64,000 nucleotides of DNA from assembly GCA_965247965.1 (NCBI GenBank), contig OZ252053.1, forward strand, positions 4,402,001 through 4,466,000, read 5' to 3'. The DNA is from UBA7328 sp965247965. Lineage in GTDB: Bacteria > Bacteroidota > Bacteroidia > Chitinophagales > Saprospiraceae. The translations under genes and the position numbers were made by a program. Under the pieces are notes generated by a model. That model did not search any database and had not been told where the DNA came from. It saw only the letters and a program-made list of their open reading frames with translations. This document shows positions 23,245-35,400 of this stretch, in pieces; position 1 is the stretch's first letter, and every line of letters begins with the position of its first letter.

Positions 23245-23534
23245 CAGGGAGAGTTGGCCCTCCTACGCTTTCCAAGCTTCGGGGGGTAAGACAGTTGGCG
23301 ATGGGCATTCACCAAAAGGCACCTGCCAACTGCCTACTGCCAACTTATAGCATAAATAACCTACCAAAACAATACCCAAATCCATCCCTTTGAAAAACAC
23401 ACAAACAAGCCCACGAAATAGGGGAACACACATCCAAAAGTTGTCTAATACATGCCGGGACCAATCATTTCGGTTACTGACAACCCATTTGTATAAACAA
23501 GAGCTAAGACAATGGCTCAATGAGAACTGCGTAG
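23245..23534. other. Intergenic region with short palindromic and CTGCCAAC repeats
   Basis: Contains GTTGGCCCTCCTACGCTTTC just after the giant gene, a sequence with a close relative after topA at 48061, and a run of CTGCCAACTGCCTACTGCC at about 23324-23342. Such short repeats recur between genes elsewhere in this window. I see no gene on either strand. Confidence 0.5.
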
Positions 23535-26252
23535 ATGCGAAAAGCAACTCTGGGAATGAATAGCGCTAAATATGATTATTCGGATAATCGGACGGGTATT
23601 AGCTATGTAATAATTTGTAAAGCCATTTTCATTTGTATTGCTGGTTTTATTCGATCCTTTATATCACAATTAAATGCTATTCGGTTGCATTTGTTGTTTT
23701 TTGTCCTGGCCTTACTTTTCATTCCACAAATACCCGCTGCTCCTGCGGGAAGTTCAAATTCATTATCACCTGAAGAAAATATCCTGTCTTCGATTTACAA
23801 TAGTCCGATAGATACTAGGACTGCTCCATCGTGTATGACGGAGAGCTCAGCTTTCTTTGCTAGTTGCACCTCCAATAACACCATATCTATAAGTTGTCCG
23901 GGCGGACAAACCTGTTGGACGACTGTAAAGGCCGGCAATTGGTCAGACCCGACTGTTTGGGATTTGGGAACCGTTCCAGCTGTTATTGCAACCACCGGAC
24001 TGAGTGACGGCATCATACCCACCAACGATGTAATTAATGTCAAGCACAATGTCAATTATGACCTAAGTGCGAGTATTGACAATTATGGCGAACTTAATAT
24101 ATTCGGGGACACCCTCAATGTGCCGGGCGGAAGGAGTTTAACCATTAATATAAACGGTCTTTTTACCATTACAAACGGAGCCTATATCACACCCTTATTT
24201 AATGGCGGCTCACCTAACTCAGGAGCTATCCTCAATCAGGGTGGTCGGGAAATCCATATCGGAGCTTACATTGAAATACCACAGGATTGGAAGGGAACAG
24301 CCAATGCCGTGCGGACTTTCATCAATGGTTGCCTCTTTACAGGGGAGAATTATTCTAATGACCTGAGTACCGATACGTTAATCAATGTTTGTATCGAAAT
24401 TGGTGCCCATAATTCAGGTAATTTCGAGATGAATACCGACCAGTCTAATGCTTATTTCGAGGATGTCAATATCAAAATAGTAGGATTGAGTTCTGGCAAT
24501 ACAGTCTTTCAAAAGGGGACAGTCTCTGGAAATATAGAGAGCATCTATCTGGCGGGAGGGGGCCAAATCACAACGACCGTAGATATTGTCGGTACGGTGG
24601 ATTTGGATTATTATTGGGTTTCTGATCCCGCATTGTTTTTAGATTTCGGTAACATATTTTCGGGGAATCCGCAGCGAGACCAAACTCAGGCAAACGGTTC
24701 CTTTCCTTGTGCTTGTCAGGAACTTATAAATGATTGTAGTAATGAAATCTGCTTCAATGGTATTGATGACGACTGCGACGGCCTTGTAGACTGTGATGAT
24801 CCTGACTGTGGTTCTACTGAAAGTCCTTGCCAGTCTACCAATTGTAATTGCACGAATAATCTTATCACTAACGGTACCTTCGAAGGATCTTCAACGTCAG
24901 GATGGACGGTAGAAAGTGGAATTCAGACCTTATTTAACTCTAGCTTAGATGGATGTGGGTCGATGGCATTGTGGTTGCAAAAGATAGGTAATCCTGGAAT
25001 AGTGGATCCTACCATATGGCAGCAGGTCAACAATGTTGATCCCGGCAGTAATTGTACTCTCGCGTTTGATGCCGGTGTCAGACAGCCTACCGGCCTACAT
25101 AGAATATACTTGCGATTTTACAACAGTACCGGGAATTTCCTCTCTGAAGATTTTTTGGAGATAAATCACGACACAGATTCCAATGGTGCGCTCCGGTCCT
25201 ACTCCTTCTCTATGAACGCTCCTACGAATAGCTCCTATCTACGCGTAGTAGCAGTTTTAGATAGCGACTGGCTGTACCTCGATAATGTATGTCTATCACT
25301 ACTTGATTGTTTCGCGCCCACCTTCAATTTGCAATCTCCTGAACTCCGCAGCGGAACCTGGGGACAGGTAAACTCTACCTATAACTATTACAATGCTTAT
25401 CCCGGAACAAATGTCATATTGACGATTGTGAGTAAAACACATAGCGATATGGTCATTGAGAGCCTAGACGAACCTGAGGCAACCAACGGTGGCTACGATT
25501 GGGCATTCCAACCGATAATAGATTATAACTGGTACAACGGCGGAGGCTCAAATGATCCCGCAGGAGAAAAAAGCTTTACCTTCCGGTTTGACTTTGTAGA
25601 TGCCGTTACCGGAGAAGCAGTTTCTATTCCTCAACTAAATATGACCGCAGTCGACGTAGATGGCAATGCCGTCGGTATAAGGGAGTTTGTATATGCAAGT
25701 GGATTTCAAGCCTACGAATTACAGACCCCGAGTGAGTTGACTTTGTCAGGGTCTCTAAAAGCTAAAGGCGACTACGCTACTTGGTCGGGAGTGGTAGAAA
25801 CTGCCTTATCGACCATGATCTCATATGTATACAACAGTCCTACATCTGTGACTGCGACCTATGGCGCAGATTTTGACGGAGGCAATGATCTAGACGACGT
25901 TATGGAGTCCAGGATGAATTGTCTCTATTTTAAATGTTATGACTTTAATATTGAAGTCATTTGTCCGTCCATTACGGTTTCAGGAGGAAATTCTTTCTGT
26001 TCGGGCGCTACGATAACCTTGCAAAGTTCTAATACGGGTGGTGCGGGTTTATGTAAGATCCAGTGGCAATCTTCTACCAATAACGCTACTTGGACGAATA
26101 TTAGCGGAGCTACAAGCTTATCCTATTCGCCGACCCTTACTACGAGCATGTATTACCGTGCAACGTTTAGTTGTTCGGGAAATGCGACTTGCGGCACCAT
26201 CTATTCCAATTCTGAATATGTCGATGTACTAGTGTTCAGTCAAATTATATAG
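23535..26252 (+). CDS. Secreted surface protein, paralogue of the giant gene's N-terminus
   Basis: 905 residues. Codons about 40-75 form a hydrophobic export signal very like that of the gene at 7361 (LHLLFFVLALLFIPQIPAAP). Residues about 115-400 are the same G8-like module (TVKAGNWSDPTVWDLG), followed by a DDDCDGLVDCDDPDC motif. Next come a jelly-roll-like carbohydrate-binding-type domain (LITNGTFEGSSTSGWTVESG to DWLYLDNVCL), an unrecognised domain of about 200 residues, and one Ig-like unit (ITVSGGNSFCSGATITLQSS onward). The last five residues (FSQII) come from IS630 copy 2. Without the IS, the frame would end one Val later at a TGA overlapping the next ATG. No T9SS sorting domain is present. 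ATG at 23556 (MNSAKYDYS) is an alternative start. Confidence 0.75.
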   Translation: MRKATLGMNSAKYDYSDNRTGISYVIICKAIFICIAGFIRSFISQLNAIRLHLLFFVLALLFIPQIPAAPAGSSNSLSPEENILSSIYNSPIDTRTAPSCMTESSAFFASCTSNNTISISCPGGQTCWTTVKAGNWSDPTVWDLGTVPAVIATTGLSDGIIPTNDVINVKHNVNYDLSASIDNYGELNIFGDTLNVPGGRSLTININGLFTITNGAYITPLFNGGSPNSGAILNQGGREIHIGAYIEIPQDWKGTANAVRTFINGCLFTGENYSNDLSTDTLINVCIEIGAHNSGNFEMNTDQSNAYFEDVNIKIVGLSSGNTVFQKGTVSGNIESIYLAGGGQITTTVDIVGTVDLDYYWVSDPALFLDFGNIFSGNPQRDQTQANGSFPCACQELINDCSNEICFNGIDDDCDGLVDCDDPDCGSTESPCQSTNCNCTNNLITNGTFEGSSTSGWTVESGIQTLFNSSLDGCGSMALWLQKIGNPGIVDPTIWQQVNNVDPGSNCTLAFDAGVRQPTGLHRIYLRFYNSTGNFLSEDFLEINHDTDSNGALRSYSFSMNAPTNSSYLRVVAVLDSDWLYLDNVCLSLLDCFAPTFNLQSPELRSGTWGQVNSTYNYYNAYPGTNVILTIVSKTHSDMVIESLDEPEATNGGYDWAFQPIIDYNWYNGGGSNDPAGEKSFTFRFDFVDAVTGEAVSIPQLNMTAVDVDGNAVGIREFVYASGFQAYELQTPSELTLSGSLKAKGDYATWSGVVETALSTMISYVYNSPTSVTATYGADFDGGNDLDDVMESRMNCLYFKCYDFNIEVICPSITVSGGNSFCSGATITLQSSNTGGAGLCKIQWQSSTNNATWTNISGATSLSYSPTLTTSMYYRATFSCSGNATCGTIYSNSEYVDVLVFSQII

Positions 26253-26896
26253 TCTGGGTAAAGATTTTTTAGTTTAATGCGCGCATCACTCGTTGTAAAT
26301 TGCCAATCTACTCCTTTTTGGTTTTTGTTTCTGTACCCATACCAGGCTTTGGTTTGTTTTTTGAGTTGTTCTTCATCTGACATTCTACTTTTCAAACCAC
26401 ACCGTGTTAATACGCTCAATTCACATTCTGCAATATTGAGCCAGGAAGCATGTGCCGGTGTGCGAACAACTTCTATCTTTTTCACTATGTTTCGGGCTCT
26501 GGGGGCAGGCATAATTTCATATAAGGTACTTAATTTATGTGCACTTAAATTGTCCTCTACCAATGTGATTTTGTTAGCAGCGCTATATGTTTTTTCTACT
26601 AAGTTCATGATGATTTTTGCGTAAGTCTGACTATTGTGATTATCCTCAATATGTACTTCTCTGTATTCTCCTAAGGGTTCTACGATCATGTACATACTTT
26701 TTACTCCTTCTCTTTTATACTCATAGTCTTGATGTAATATACCCTTTGAATCCATATAGCTTTTCTTTGTTTCACTTATGATCTGTTTAGGGGACTCATC
26801 TAAACAGATTACTGGATGAGTCGGGTCATATGGTCGTTCATATACATCTAATACCGCTTCCATTTTATGAACAAAATCTGCTCCTTTCTTTGGCAT
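26240..26896 (-). CDS. IS630 transposase, frame B (copy 2)
   Basis: Identical in protein sequence to frame B of copy 1, with the three catalytic acidic residues intact. Joined to frame A by the one-base overlap and the upstream A8 slippery run (T8 on this strand, 26931-26938). Confidence 0.92.
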   Translation of the reverse strand: MPKKGADFVHKMEAVLDVYERPYDPTHPVICLDESPKQIISETKKSYMDSKGILHQDYEYKREGVKSMYMIVEPLGEYREVHIEDNHNSQTYAKIIMNLVEKTYSAANKITLVEDNLSAHKLSTLYEIMPAPRARNIVKKIEVVRTPAHASWLNIAECELSVLTRCGLKSRMSDEEQLKKQTKAWYGYRNKNQKGVDWQFTTSDARIKLKNLYPDYII

Positions 26897-27366
26897 TATC
26901 CAACCTTTGACTCGCCAGGGTTTAATTTTGTTTTTTTTAGTATCTGCCGTATAGATTCATGACTGATGCTTTCTACATATTCCAATTCTACCATCTTATC
27001 AGCCAATAATCGTAAACTCCACCCTGAATGACCATCAGGAACTTCTTCACATCTTAAGGATAGTAAATGGCTTTCTACCCGACCGTCAAATATCTTTTCT
27101 TTTACATATTCTCTTTTCTTTCCATATAGCGCTGCTTCAAATCCGTGTTCCACAAATCTTTTTCGCATTCGCTCTATTCCATTTATCGTCATTCCATAGG
27201 CAATTTGAATCTTTTTATCTGTCCAATGCTTATCTCCATTCTCATCTGAGGCCAATAATATATAACTCCGCTTGGTCCTAATTGACTTACTATTGGGTAT
27301 GCTTATTATTCGCTCTAATTCACTACGCTCTTCTTCGGTTAAGGTTACTTTGTAAAATTTTGCCAT
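26896..27366 (-). CDS. IS630 transposase, frame A (copy 2)
   Basis: Identical in protein sequence to frame A of copy 1; the helix-turn-helix half of the transposase, lying 133 bases inside the left terminal repeat of this inverted copy. Confidence 0.9.
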   Translation of the reverse strand: MAKFYKVTLTEEERSELERIISIPNSKSIRTKRSYILLASDENGDKHWTDKKIQIAYGMTINGIERMRKRFVEHGFEAALYGKKREYVKEKIFDGRVESHLLSLRCEEVPDGHSGWSLRLLADKMVELEYVESISHESIRQILKKTKLNPGESKVG

Positions 27367-27503
27367 GATTCTTTTTTTTGTTCATTAATCAAGGCTCTAT
27401 ATTCTCTTTTTGATCAGGTGGTCACTCTAATCTTTATGCAAAACAACATTCGAAGTTACTTTATTCTTTTTACCCAGATTTATGCGCTTGACTGAACACT
27501 AGT

Positions 27504-29212
27504 ATGAAGTATAGATTACTTCTTCTTGTCTTCCTTGGCCTCCTGGGCTTCTCAAAGGTACACGCCCAGGTGGATCTTGCTATAAAATATATCACGGACG
27601 GTACTGGAGTAAACGATTCGATCAAAGTATATATGAGATCGGTCACAACGCGTAATCCACCTCAAAATACAGTATCATCAGCTCAGGTGACTATTAAAGC
27701 CCCCACTGGCTCCCTACCCGATATAGTTACCTTATTTGAGGATTTCACAGTGCTCAATAGGATTACACTACACTTTTCGGTAACGGAAACTGGGAGCCCA
27801 ATTCAAGGATAAATAATCCGGGGATTCAACCTGGTTATGATTTTATTTCCTTTGGATTGGCCAATGCCGGTACCCAGGAGATCGAAATGCAGGCCGGTGT
27901 AGAGATATGCTTGTTCGCTTTCGCTTTCTCTGGAGAGTGTTTGGGTACAGTCCAGTTAATCGATAACAATAATGACCCCGTTATCAACAATGGAGTGTTT
28001 AGTTTGGATAATGCATTCAGTATATTCGGAATAGGCGGTAATGCATTTAATCAACTTTATCATATCGACGGAGCCAATTGTGACGACTGGGACAATGACG
28101 GTGTATCCAATGACAACGATTCCTGCCCACTTCTTACGGAAGAAGATGCAAGTATCCTCGTCAATGGATGTACAGACGATGATGGTGATGGATATTTCCC
28201 CGATATAGATGATACCGATCCGCAATATGACCCTGATGATTCTGATTCCTGTAATCCTGATGTCGATGCTCCGACTTGCGAGAATACTGCCAATGATGTG
28301 GACGGCGACGGTATTGATAATGATGTGGACAATTGTCCAACTACCCCAAATGCCGATCAAATGGATCTCGACGGTGACGGCGTAGGTGACGTATGTGATA
28401 ACTGTTCGGACGATAGCAATGCTGATCAAAATGATCAGGATGTCGATTCTATAGGGGATCTTTGTGATAATTGTCCGACTGACAACAATCCTAACCAGGA
28501 AGATGGCGATACCGATACGGTAGGAAATTTATGTGATAACTGTCCTACAGGTGCGAATGCCGATCAAAACGATTCTGATGGAGATTCATTCGGTGACGCA
28601 TGTGATAATTGCCCTGATGATGCCAATCTCACGCAGTCGGATTTGGATGGAGACAACGTAGGAAATATTTGTGACAACTGTCCTGGTGATGCCAATAACG
28701 ATCAGAATGATGCAGATTTTGACGGCCTCGGCGATGCATGCGACAATTGTCCTAATGATAGCAATGGCGGTCAAAACGATTTTGATGGCGATGGCCTGGG
28801 CGACGCTTGTGACCCTGATGACGACAATGATGGTGTCAATGATACAGATGACGTCGATGATTTTGATCCGGATAGTGATTCTGATGGTGATGGTCTCAGC
28901 GATGATAAAGAAACGGGTGCAGATGATGTATACACTGAAGGTACAGAGACCGATCCGCTCAACCCTGATACCGATGGTGACGGGCTGAATGATGGAACAG
29001 AAGACGCGGATTTCGATTGTATTGTCGATCCTGAAGAAACAGACCCCCTCAATCCTGATACGGACGATGACGGAACTAATGATGGCACAGATAATTGTCC
29101 TTTGATAAGTAATTCTGACCAAGCGGATACGGATGGTGACGGCCTGGGCAATGCTTGCGATGACAACAATGACTGTGCTATAATACTTCCTACCATTAAG
29201 GGTAGAGAGTAA
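27504..29212 (+). pseudogene. Secreted TSP3-repeat protein with a single-base frameshift
   Basis: Starts with a clear signal peptide (MKYRLLLLVFLGLLGFSKVHAQ) at the ATG directly after IS630 copy 2. An N-terminal domain with SSAQVTIKAP follows. The frame stops at 27812, but a one-base gain near 27790 restores GNWEPNSRINNPGIQPGYDF and runs on through 29212. The rest is about a dozen thrombospondin type 3 repeats (DLDGDGVGDVCDNC and variants), which bind calcium. There is no C-terminal sorting module after the last repeat. Either a 1-bp deletion inactivated the gene or there is a read error. A long minus-strand frame over the repeats is only a shadow of the Asp-rich codons. Confidence 0.8.
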
Positions 29213-29455
29213 GTAACCCTTCCAACCAAAATTAGTTAAGAACCGACTTGTCAGCCAAAAGCTGATTTCTCCTGTGCTCTGATAGTTATCAGAGCTAAGG
29301 CGAACAAGATTTGTCTGCTGCCACTGATTTGGTCGCAAGGGCAAAGCCTCGTAGAGCACGAGTGGTGCCGCTGATGGTGCCTTTCCTACGGAAGGAAAAG
29401 TAAGCTCACCAACCTTCGGAATGAATTAGTCTATTACTAGTAATAACTACAGATT
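29213..29455. other. Intergenic leader before the 9.3-kb adhesin gene
   Basis: Holds a perfect hairpin, CTCTGATA-G-TTATCAGA-G-type arms at about 29276-29295, and a second small one (CTTTCC-TACGG-AAGGAAAG) near 29382-29401. No T-run follows either, so their role is unclear. No gene seen. Confidence 0.4.
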
Positions 29456-32400
29456 ATGACTAACAGCGAAAGTAGAAAGTGCGGTCTCAGTACAGTCCTT
29501 CATATAGCAAAAAGCGTGCGATCAGCTACACGCATATATATCATGTTTCTTTTGCCTTTTAGCGGCATCCTGGCAAATAGGAATGCTGCGATCGAGTATA
29601 TTTTTCCCTTCACAGAAGATCTTGGAAAGACAGAAATAATTACGACGAACTTCGAGAATTCATTCTCCTTATTGGAAGAGGAATGTGGCGACGGAATTGA
29701 CAATGATAGCGATGGAATGACCGATTGTGAAGACGATGATTGCGGACCCCAGATAACCAATGTACAATTTACAGTCCCAACTGCTTGCGATGCAACAGAT
29801 GGTTCCATAAGTATCTCGGTCACAGGTGGACTACCACCGTATCGATTCAGCATTGATAACGGGCTTACCTGGCAGACAAATAGTGGAAATTATACAAATG
29901 TTACAAATGACACTTACAACATCAGGGTTTCTAATGCGGATGGGACTTGTATTAAAGCCTATCCAAGTATTGATGTCAATAATCCGGATTCGCCAATATT
30001 GGACAGCGTAATTGTTGAGGATCCTTCATTGTGTTTTCTCAACAATGGTACACTTGACATTTTTGCCAGGGGTACGGGATTAGAGTACAGTATAGATGGA
30101 GGAAATACATTTTCTTCTCAGGCAAATTATACCGGACTGGCAGCAGGAGTTTACCGGGTAAGAGTACGTAAGGGAGAATGCGTAGTCTCTCATCCCAATG
30201 TATTTATTATCGAACCGAAATGTGCGAGTAATATTGCAATCCCTTCTGGAAATCCGGCAGAGAGATGCTTGTGGCGTTTGAATGAACAAATAATTTTGGA
30301 TATTGAAGGTTCGATTGGTTCCGGATTTGACGATACTTATGTATTGACAACTCTTCAGGGAGTCATCCTGGATGTGAGTGGTACACCTGCTCTTGCTGCA
30401 CAACCGACGACAGGTATCTATATAGCATTTATTTTAGGTGTAGAAACCGGAACAACTATCAATGGATTGACGGTGAGTTCGTATATACAGGAGGTGGACA
30501 TAGAAAGTCTTTGTTATGAGTGGTCCGAAGGTTTCTTATTAGAGCTATGCCCTACAACGGAGACGGATTGTTTTGATGGAATTGACAATGATGGTGATGG
30601 AATGACGGATTGCGAAGACGATGACTGTAGCCCAATGTTTATGAGTATTAATAAAACTGACCCGTCAGATTGTAATTTAAATAATGGCTCAATAACTGTA
30701 TCGGTTGCGGGCGGGCAAGGCATTGGATATGTTTACAGTATAGACAATGGCCAGACATGGCAAAATAGCCCGACATTTACCAATTTAGCCGGAGGACTCT
30801 ATTTGATTTTAGCGGCTAATTCTGATGAAACCTGCCCCCGAATTTCGCCCGATGTCATATTGGATACTCCTATTCCACCGACTGTATTGAATGTCCTGAG
30901 TGGCAATTCGACCTCTTGTGAAACGGCAAACGGATCAATCACTGTAATCGCAAGCGGGGCTGTGGGCTTGAATTATTCAATTGACGGGGGAACTTCCTAT
31001 CAGAGTGAAAATCAATTTACAGGTCTGGGTGGAGGGACTTATCAGATCCGAGTACAAAATAACGATGGTACTTGCATCATTTCTGAGGATGACGTACAAC
31101 TTAGTGATCCGGTCGAACCGGTAATTAATGGGCTTACAGCAAATAGTCCGAGCGCTTGTGGAGCGGAAGATGGCTCGATTACCATTAACGCCACAGGCAG
31201 CAGCATAGAATATAGTATTAACGCTGGTAATACCTATAGTCCGGGCAACACATTTACGGGATTAACCGAAGGAACCTATAACATTGCCGTCCGGAATGAT
31301 GACGGTAGTTGCAAAGTGTTAAGTACTGCTAACCCGGTATCGCTTACATCGGGCGCTGTGGTGGCTATTACAAATGTTACGGCAAACCACCCGAGCAGTT
31401 GTAATGGTACTCAGGGACAGATTGAAATTACGGCAACTGGAAGTTCCACTTTACAATACAGTATAGATAACAGCAGCAATTTCCAGACTTCGAACGTATT
31501 TGCCAATCTTCCAGCAGGCGATTACAGCATAATCGTATCCAATTCTGATGGATCTTGCCCCGAAAGCTATCCTACCATTAGTCTTGTCGAAGAATCTGCA
31601 GGAAGCATCCAAAGTGTAAATGCCACGGATCCTACAGATTGTGGACTATCCGACGGAACAATTGCGGTCAACGCCACAGAAGGCTCGGCAAACCTAGAAT
31701 ATAGATTAGACAATGGACCATGGCAAAGTGGAAATACATTCAGTAATATGCCTTCAGGCAATTACCAAGTGAGCATAAGAAATGTCGGTGGAAATTGCGA
31801 AGTGGCAGGACAATCAACTTCAATAACGGATCCTGTCGCACCAAATATTAGTGGCCTTGCCTTTACTAACGATGTAAGATGCGATTCTGATAATGGTACC
31901 ATTACCATACTTGTCAGTGGTACGGTAGGCCTGGAGTACAGCATAGATGGACGTACAACATGGTCATCAGAAAATGAATTTACAGATCTAAGCGCAGGCG
32001 ACTATCCTACGGCCGTGAGAAATGCCAATGGATCGTGTCAGGTCGATTATGAGACGGTATCTATAATAGAAAATATCAGCTCAGTCTCAGTATCCTTAGC
32101 CAAATCAGATCCACTTTGTTATGGTGATCAGAACGGATCAATAAGCCCAACCATGCAGGGTGGAGTAGAACCTTATGCCTATGCCTGGAGCAATGGCTCT
32201 GATGCAGCATCGCTTTCGGGAATGGGTACCGGCTCTTATAGCCTGACAGTTACCGATGCAAATGGATGTACTAATGAAGCAAGTACCAGCTTGACGGAGC
32301 CTCCGGTCTTGACGAGTTCAGCAGTTTCACAAGATGACCAAAATTGTAATAACTGCTTGATTATCACCGCACTAGGAGGAACATCTCCGTATGAGTACAG

Positions 32401-35400
32401 CGCTGATGGCATTAATTTCCAAACGAACAATACAATCTCTGAACTGCCGGGAGGAATGTACACAGTGATGGTAAAAGATGCTAGCGAGTGCACCAGTACC
32501 TACGAAATAGAATTGATAGATCTCAATCCGCTCTCCTGCTCAATAACTCTCCTCAATGAAATAAGCTGTATAGGGGGGTCTGATGCGTCATTTGAAGTGA
32601 ATATTCAGGATGGCGAGGCCCCCTTCGAATACAGCCTGGATAGTGAAAACTGGGGAACGGAAATTTTTTTCAGCGGTTTATTGGCCGGAGACTATACTCT
32701 TTACGTGAGGGATAATGCGGGAAATAATTCCAGTTGTACAATCAACATCGCTGACTCGGAGAATGAGGTACAAGCCTCTGCATCAGTTGTAAATCACGAG
32801 TCTTGCTTTAACCATAAAGACGGTCGTATTTCAGTACAGGCTACTGGAGGACAAGGTACTCTTCAATATAGCATTGATGGAGAAAACTTCCAAACTGAAG
32901 CGATATTTGAAAATTTGGCGGCAGGAAACTATACCATAACCGTAAAAGATGAAAATGACTGTTCTGCTATCAGCCAAGCTACTATTGATGCTGCGCCCGA
33001 TCTATATTGCCAGATAGTAGTGAACGAAGGAGTTTCGTGCTTCGGAAATAACGATGGAAGATTAGTCGCTGAAGCCACGGGAGGAGCCGGGAATATCGTC
33101 TTCACACTAAATGGAGAAACAAGTACTACCGGAGAATTTACCAATCTTGCTTCAGGCTCATACTTGCTTCAGATTACCGATGGTAACAGTTGCTTTTCTA
33201 CTTGTGCGGCAATTGTAGCTGAGGGCGCTCAATTGACTTGTAATGTCAATCAAAAGTCGGATGTATCATGTGCAGGTGCTGCGGACGGTTTTGTACAATT
33301 TTCACTCGAAGGCGGACAAGGTGTTATTACGTATCATATGGGAGAATTTACGAATTCGACAGGACTATTCGAAGGCCTCAGTGGAGGAGAATATATTATT
33401 GTGGCTTCTGACGAATCGGGATGTATATCCAATTGTTCGGTAACGATAGAAGAAGCAGATCTTTTAACCTGCGAAATTTCGTCATCACAAAATATCAGTT
33501 GCTTTGGAGAAGGTGACGGGTCCTTTTCTGCTGCGGTAAAGGGGGGAGCGGGCACCTTCTCTTATAGCTTGAATGGCGCTCCTATTGGTTCTCCGATAAT
33601 AACAGGACTGGAGGCTGGTGATTACACCTTCACCGTTCAGGATGAAAATGATTGCTCTTCTCAATGCGAAATATCCATATCAGAACCAAATGAACTTACG
33701 TGTACCGCGACGGTATTGTCACATGTGATTTGCGACGGCGGTAATGAGGGCTCTGTGAGGATCAATGTGTTAGGCGGTGTAGGCAGCAGGACAATTACAC
33801 TAAATGGCGAATCAAATGCCACGGGAATATTTGAAAATCTCTCTGCCGGTTCTTACACTGTTACGGTTGCAGATGAAAATGGTTGTGTCACCTTCTGTGA
33901 TTTCGAAATCGTAGAACCTGGTGAATTGAGATGTAGTATTGAAGAGTTTGAAAATATAAGTTGTAAAGGCGCCCAAGATGGCTCTATAACAGTAGGAGTT
34001 ACCGGTGGAATGGTGCCATTTTCTTATTCCATTGATGGGATTAATTTCGGTACATCTAATCAATTCAATAATCTGGCTCCGGGATTTTATATAATAAATG
34101 TCCGAGATGCCAACGGATGTCGGACTTCTTGCAGCAAAATCATGGACGAGCCATCACCATTGCAGTGCATAATCAATGAATTCGTAGATGTAAACTGCAG
34201 CGATGAATCCAATGGTCGAATAGTAGTCTCCGGAACCGGAGGAACTGCACCTTATCAATACAGCCTTAACAATGCTGCTTTTGTAAGCAGCGGTATATTT
34301 GATAATCTCGGAGCGGGCTCATATAATGTACGAGTACAAGATTCCTATGGATGTTTATCGGTCTGCGATCTTCAGGTTTCAGAACCTACAGACCTTTTAT
34401 GCAACATTACCAATGTGACGAATACGGTGTGTTCCGCAATTAACAGCGGTTCAATTTCTATGGAAGGCTCAGGAGGCCAGCCACCTTATCAGTACAGCCT
34501 GAATGGTATCAATTATCAAAACAGCAATACTTTTAATGAATTAGGTGAGGGATTGTACACCATTTCTATCCGTGATGATGGAAACTGTGTGGTGAGTTGT
34601 GAGGATATAATAGTACAAGCCCTGGCAGGACTAGTATGCGAAATATCTGAAGTGCAAAATGCGAAATGCGGAGAAGGAAACGGAGGGCGTGTTGTTGTAA
34701 CAGCATCGGGCAGTACCGCCCCTTACCAATATAGCGTAGATGGCCAATCCTTCCAACCGAGCAATGTATTCGAAGATTTGAATGCGGGATTACATGAGAT
34801 TATTGTTAAAGACGTCAATAATTGCACGACGCAATGCTTTGCAGAAGTAGGCATGGATGAAAATATTCTTCCGACGGTCTTTTGTGAAGAAAACGTTATA
34901 AACCTGAATTGTGATCCACCGGTGATACCGGATGGCAATGCATTGATTCTTTTGGATTTGATATTAGCAGATGATGAAGATGGCACTGCGGTTGTGCAAG
35001 TGATCGATGAATCAATAAGCAATCAAGGATGCCAATATACCTCCATCATCCGATTCAGAGCTATAGACAATTGTGGCCAGGCAACTCCACTGGATTCCTC
35101 ATGCACTGTTGTAGTAGTATGGACGGAGAGTGAGAATGTAACTATTACTTGTCCGGATGCTCTGATGCTCTCTTGTGGTGATGTGGACAATCCAATGCAC
35201 ATCGAAAATTGGCTCGCTTCGATAACTGCCGAAGATGCATGCGATGGCCCGGTGGTAATTACGAATACCTATAAGGAAGATGGCTTTGAGCAAGGGTGCA
35301 GCGCAGGAACTGGTACACAAATAGTCACTTTTACGGCAGAAGACAATTGCGGAAATACAGCAAGTTGCTCTGCACAGATCGAAATACTAGACGATGGTTT

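Larger units (their letters stand above)
26232..27499 (-). mobile_element. IS630-family insertion sequence, copy 2
   Basis: 1268 bp, inverted relative to copies 1 and 3, flanked by TA (26230-26231 and 27500-27501) within an ACTAGT target. It shares with copy 1 the diverged right terminus (ATTATATAG), so copies 1 and 2 are closer to each other than to copy 3. It sits exactly at the junction of two coding frames. Confidence 0.95.

Noticed and set aside
27504..27812. A separate 102-residue secreted protein
   Set aside because: The following frame continues the same protein after a one-base correction, so it is the 5' part of a frameshifted gene.
28586..29359. 257-codon minus-strand frame
   Set aside because: It is antisense to Asp-rich TSP3 repeats, whose codon pattern keeps the opposite strand open; its product is a low-complexity Ile/Arg/Val string.
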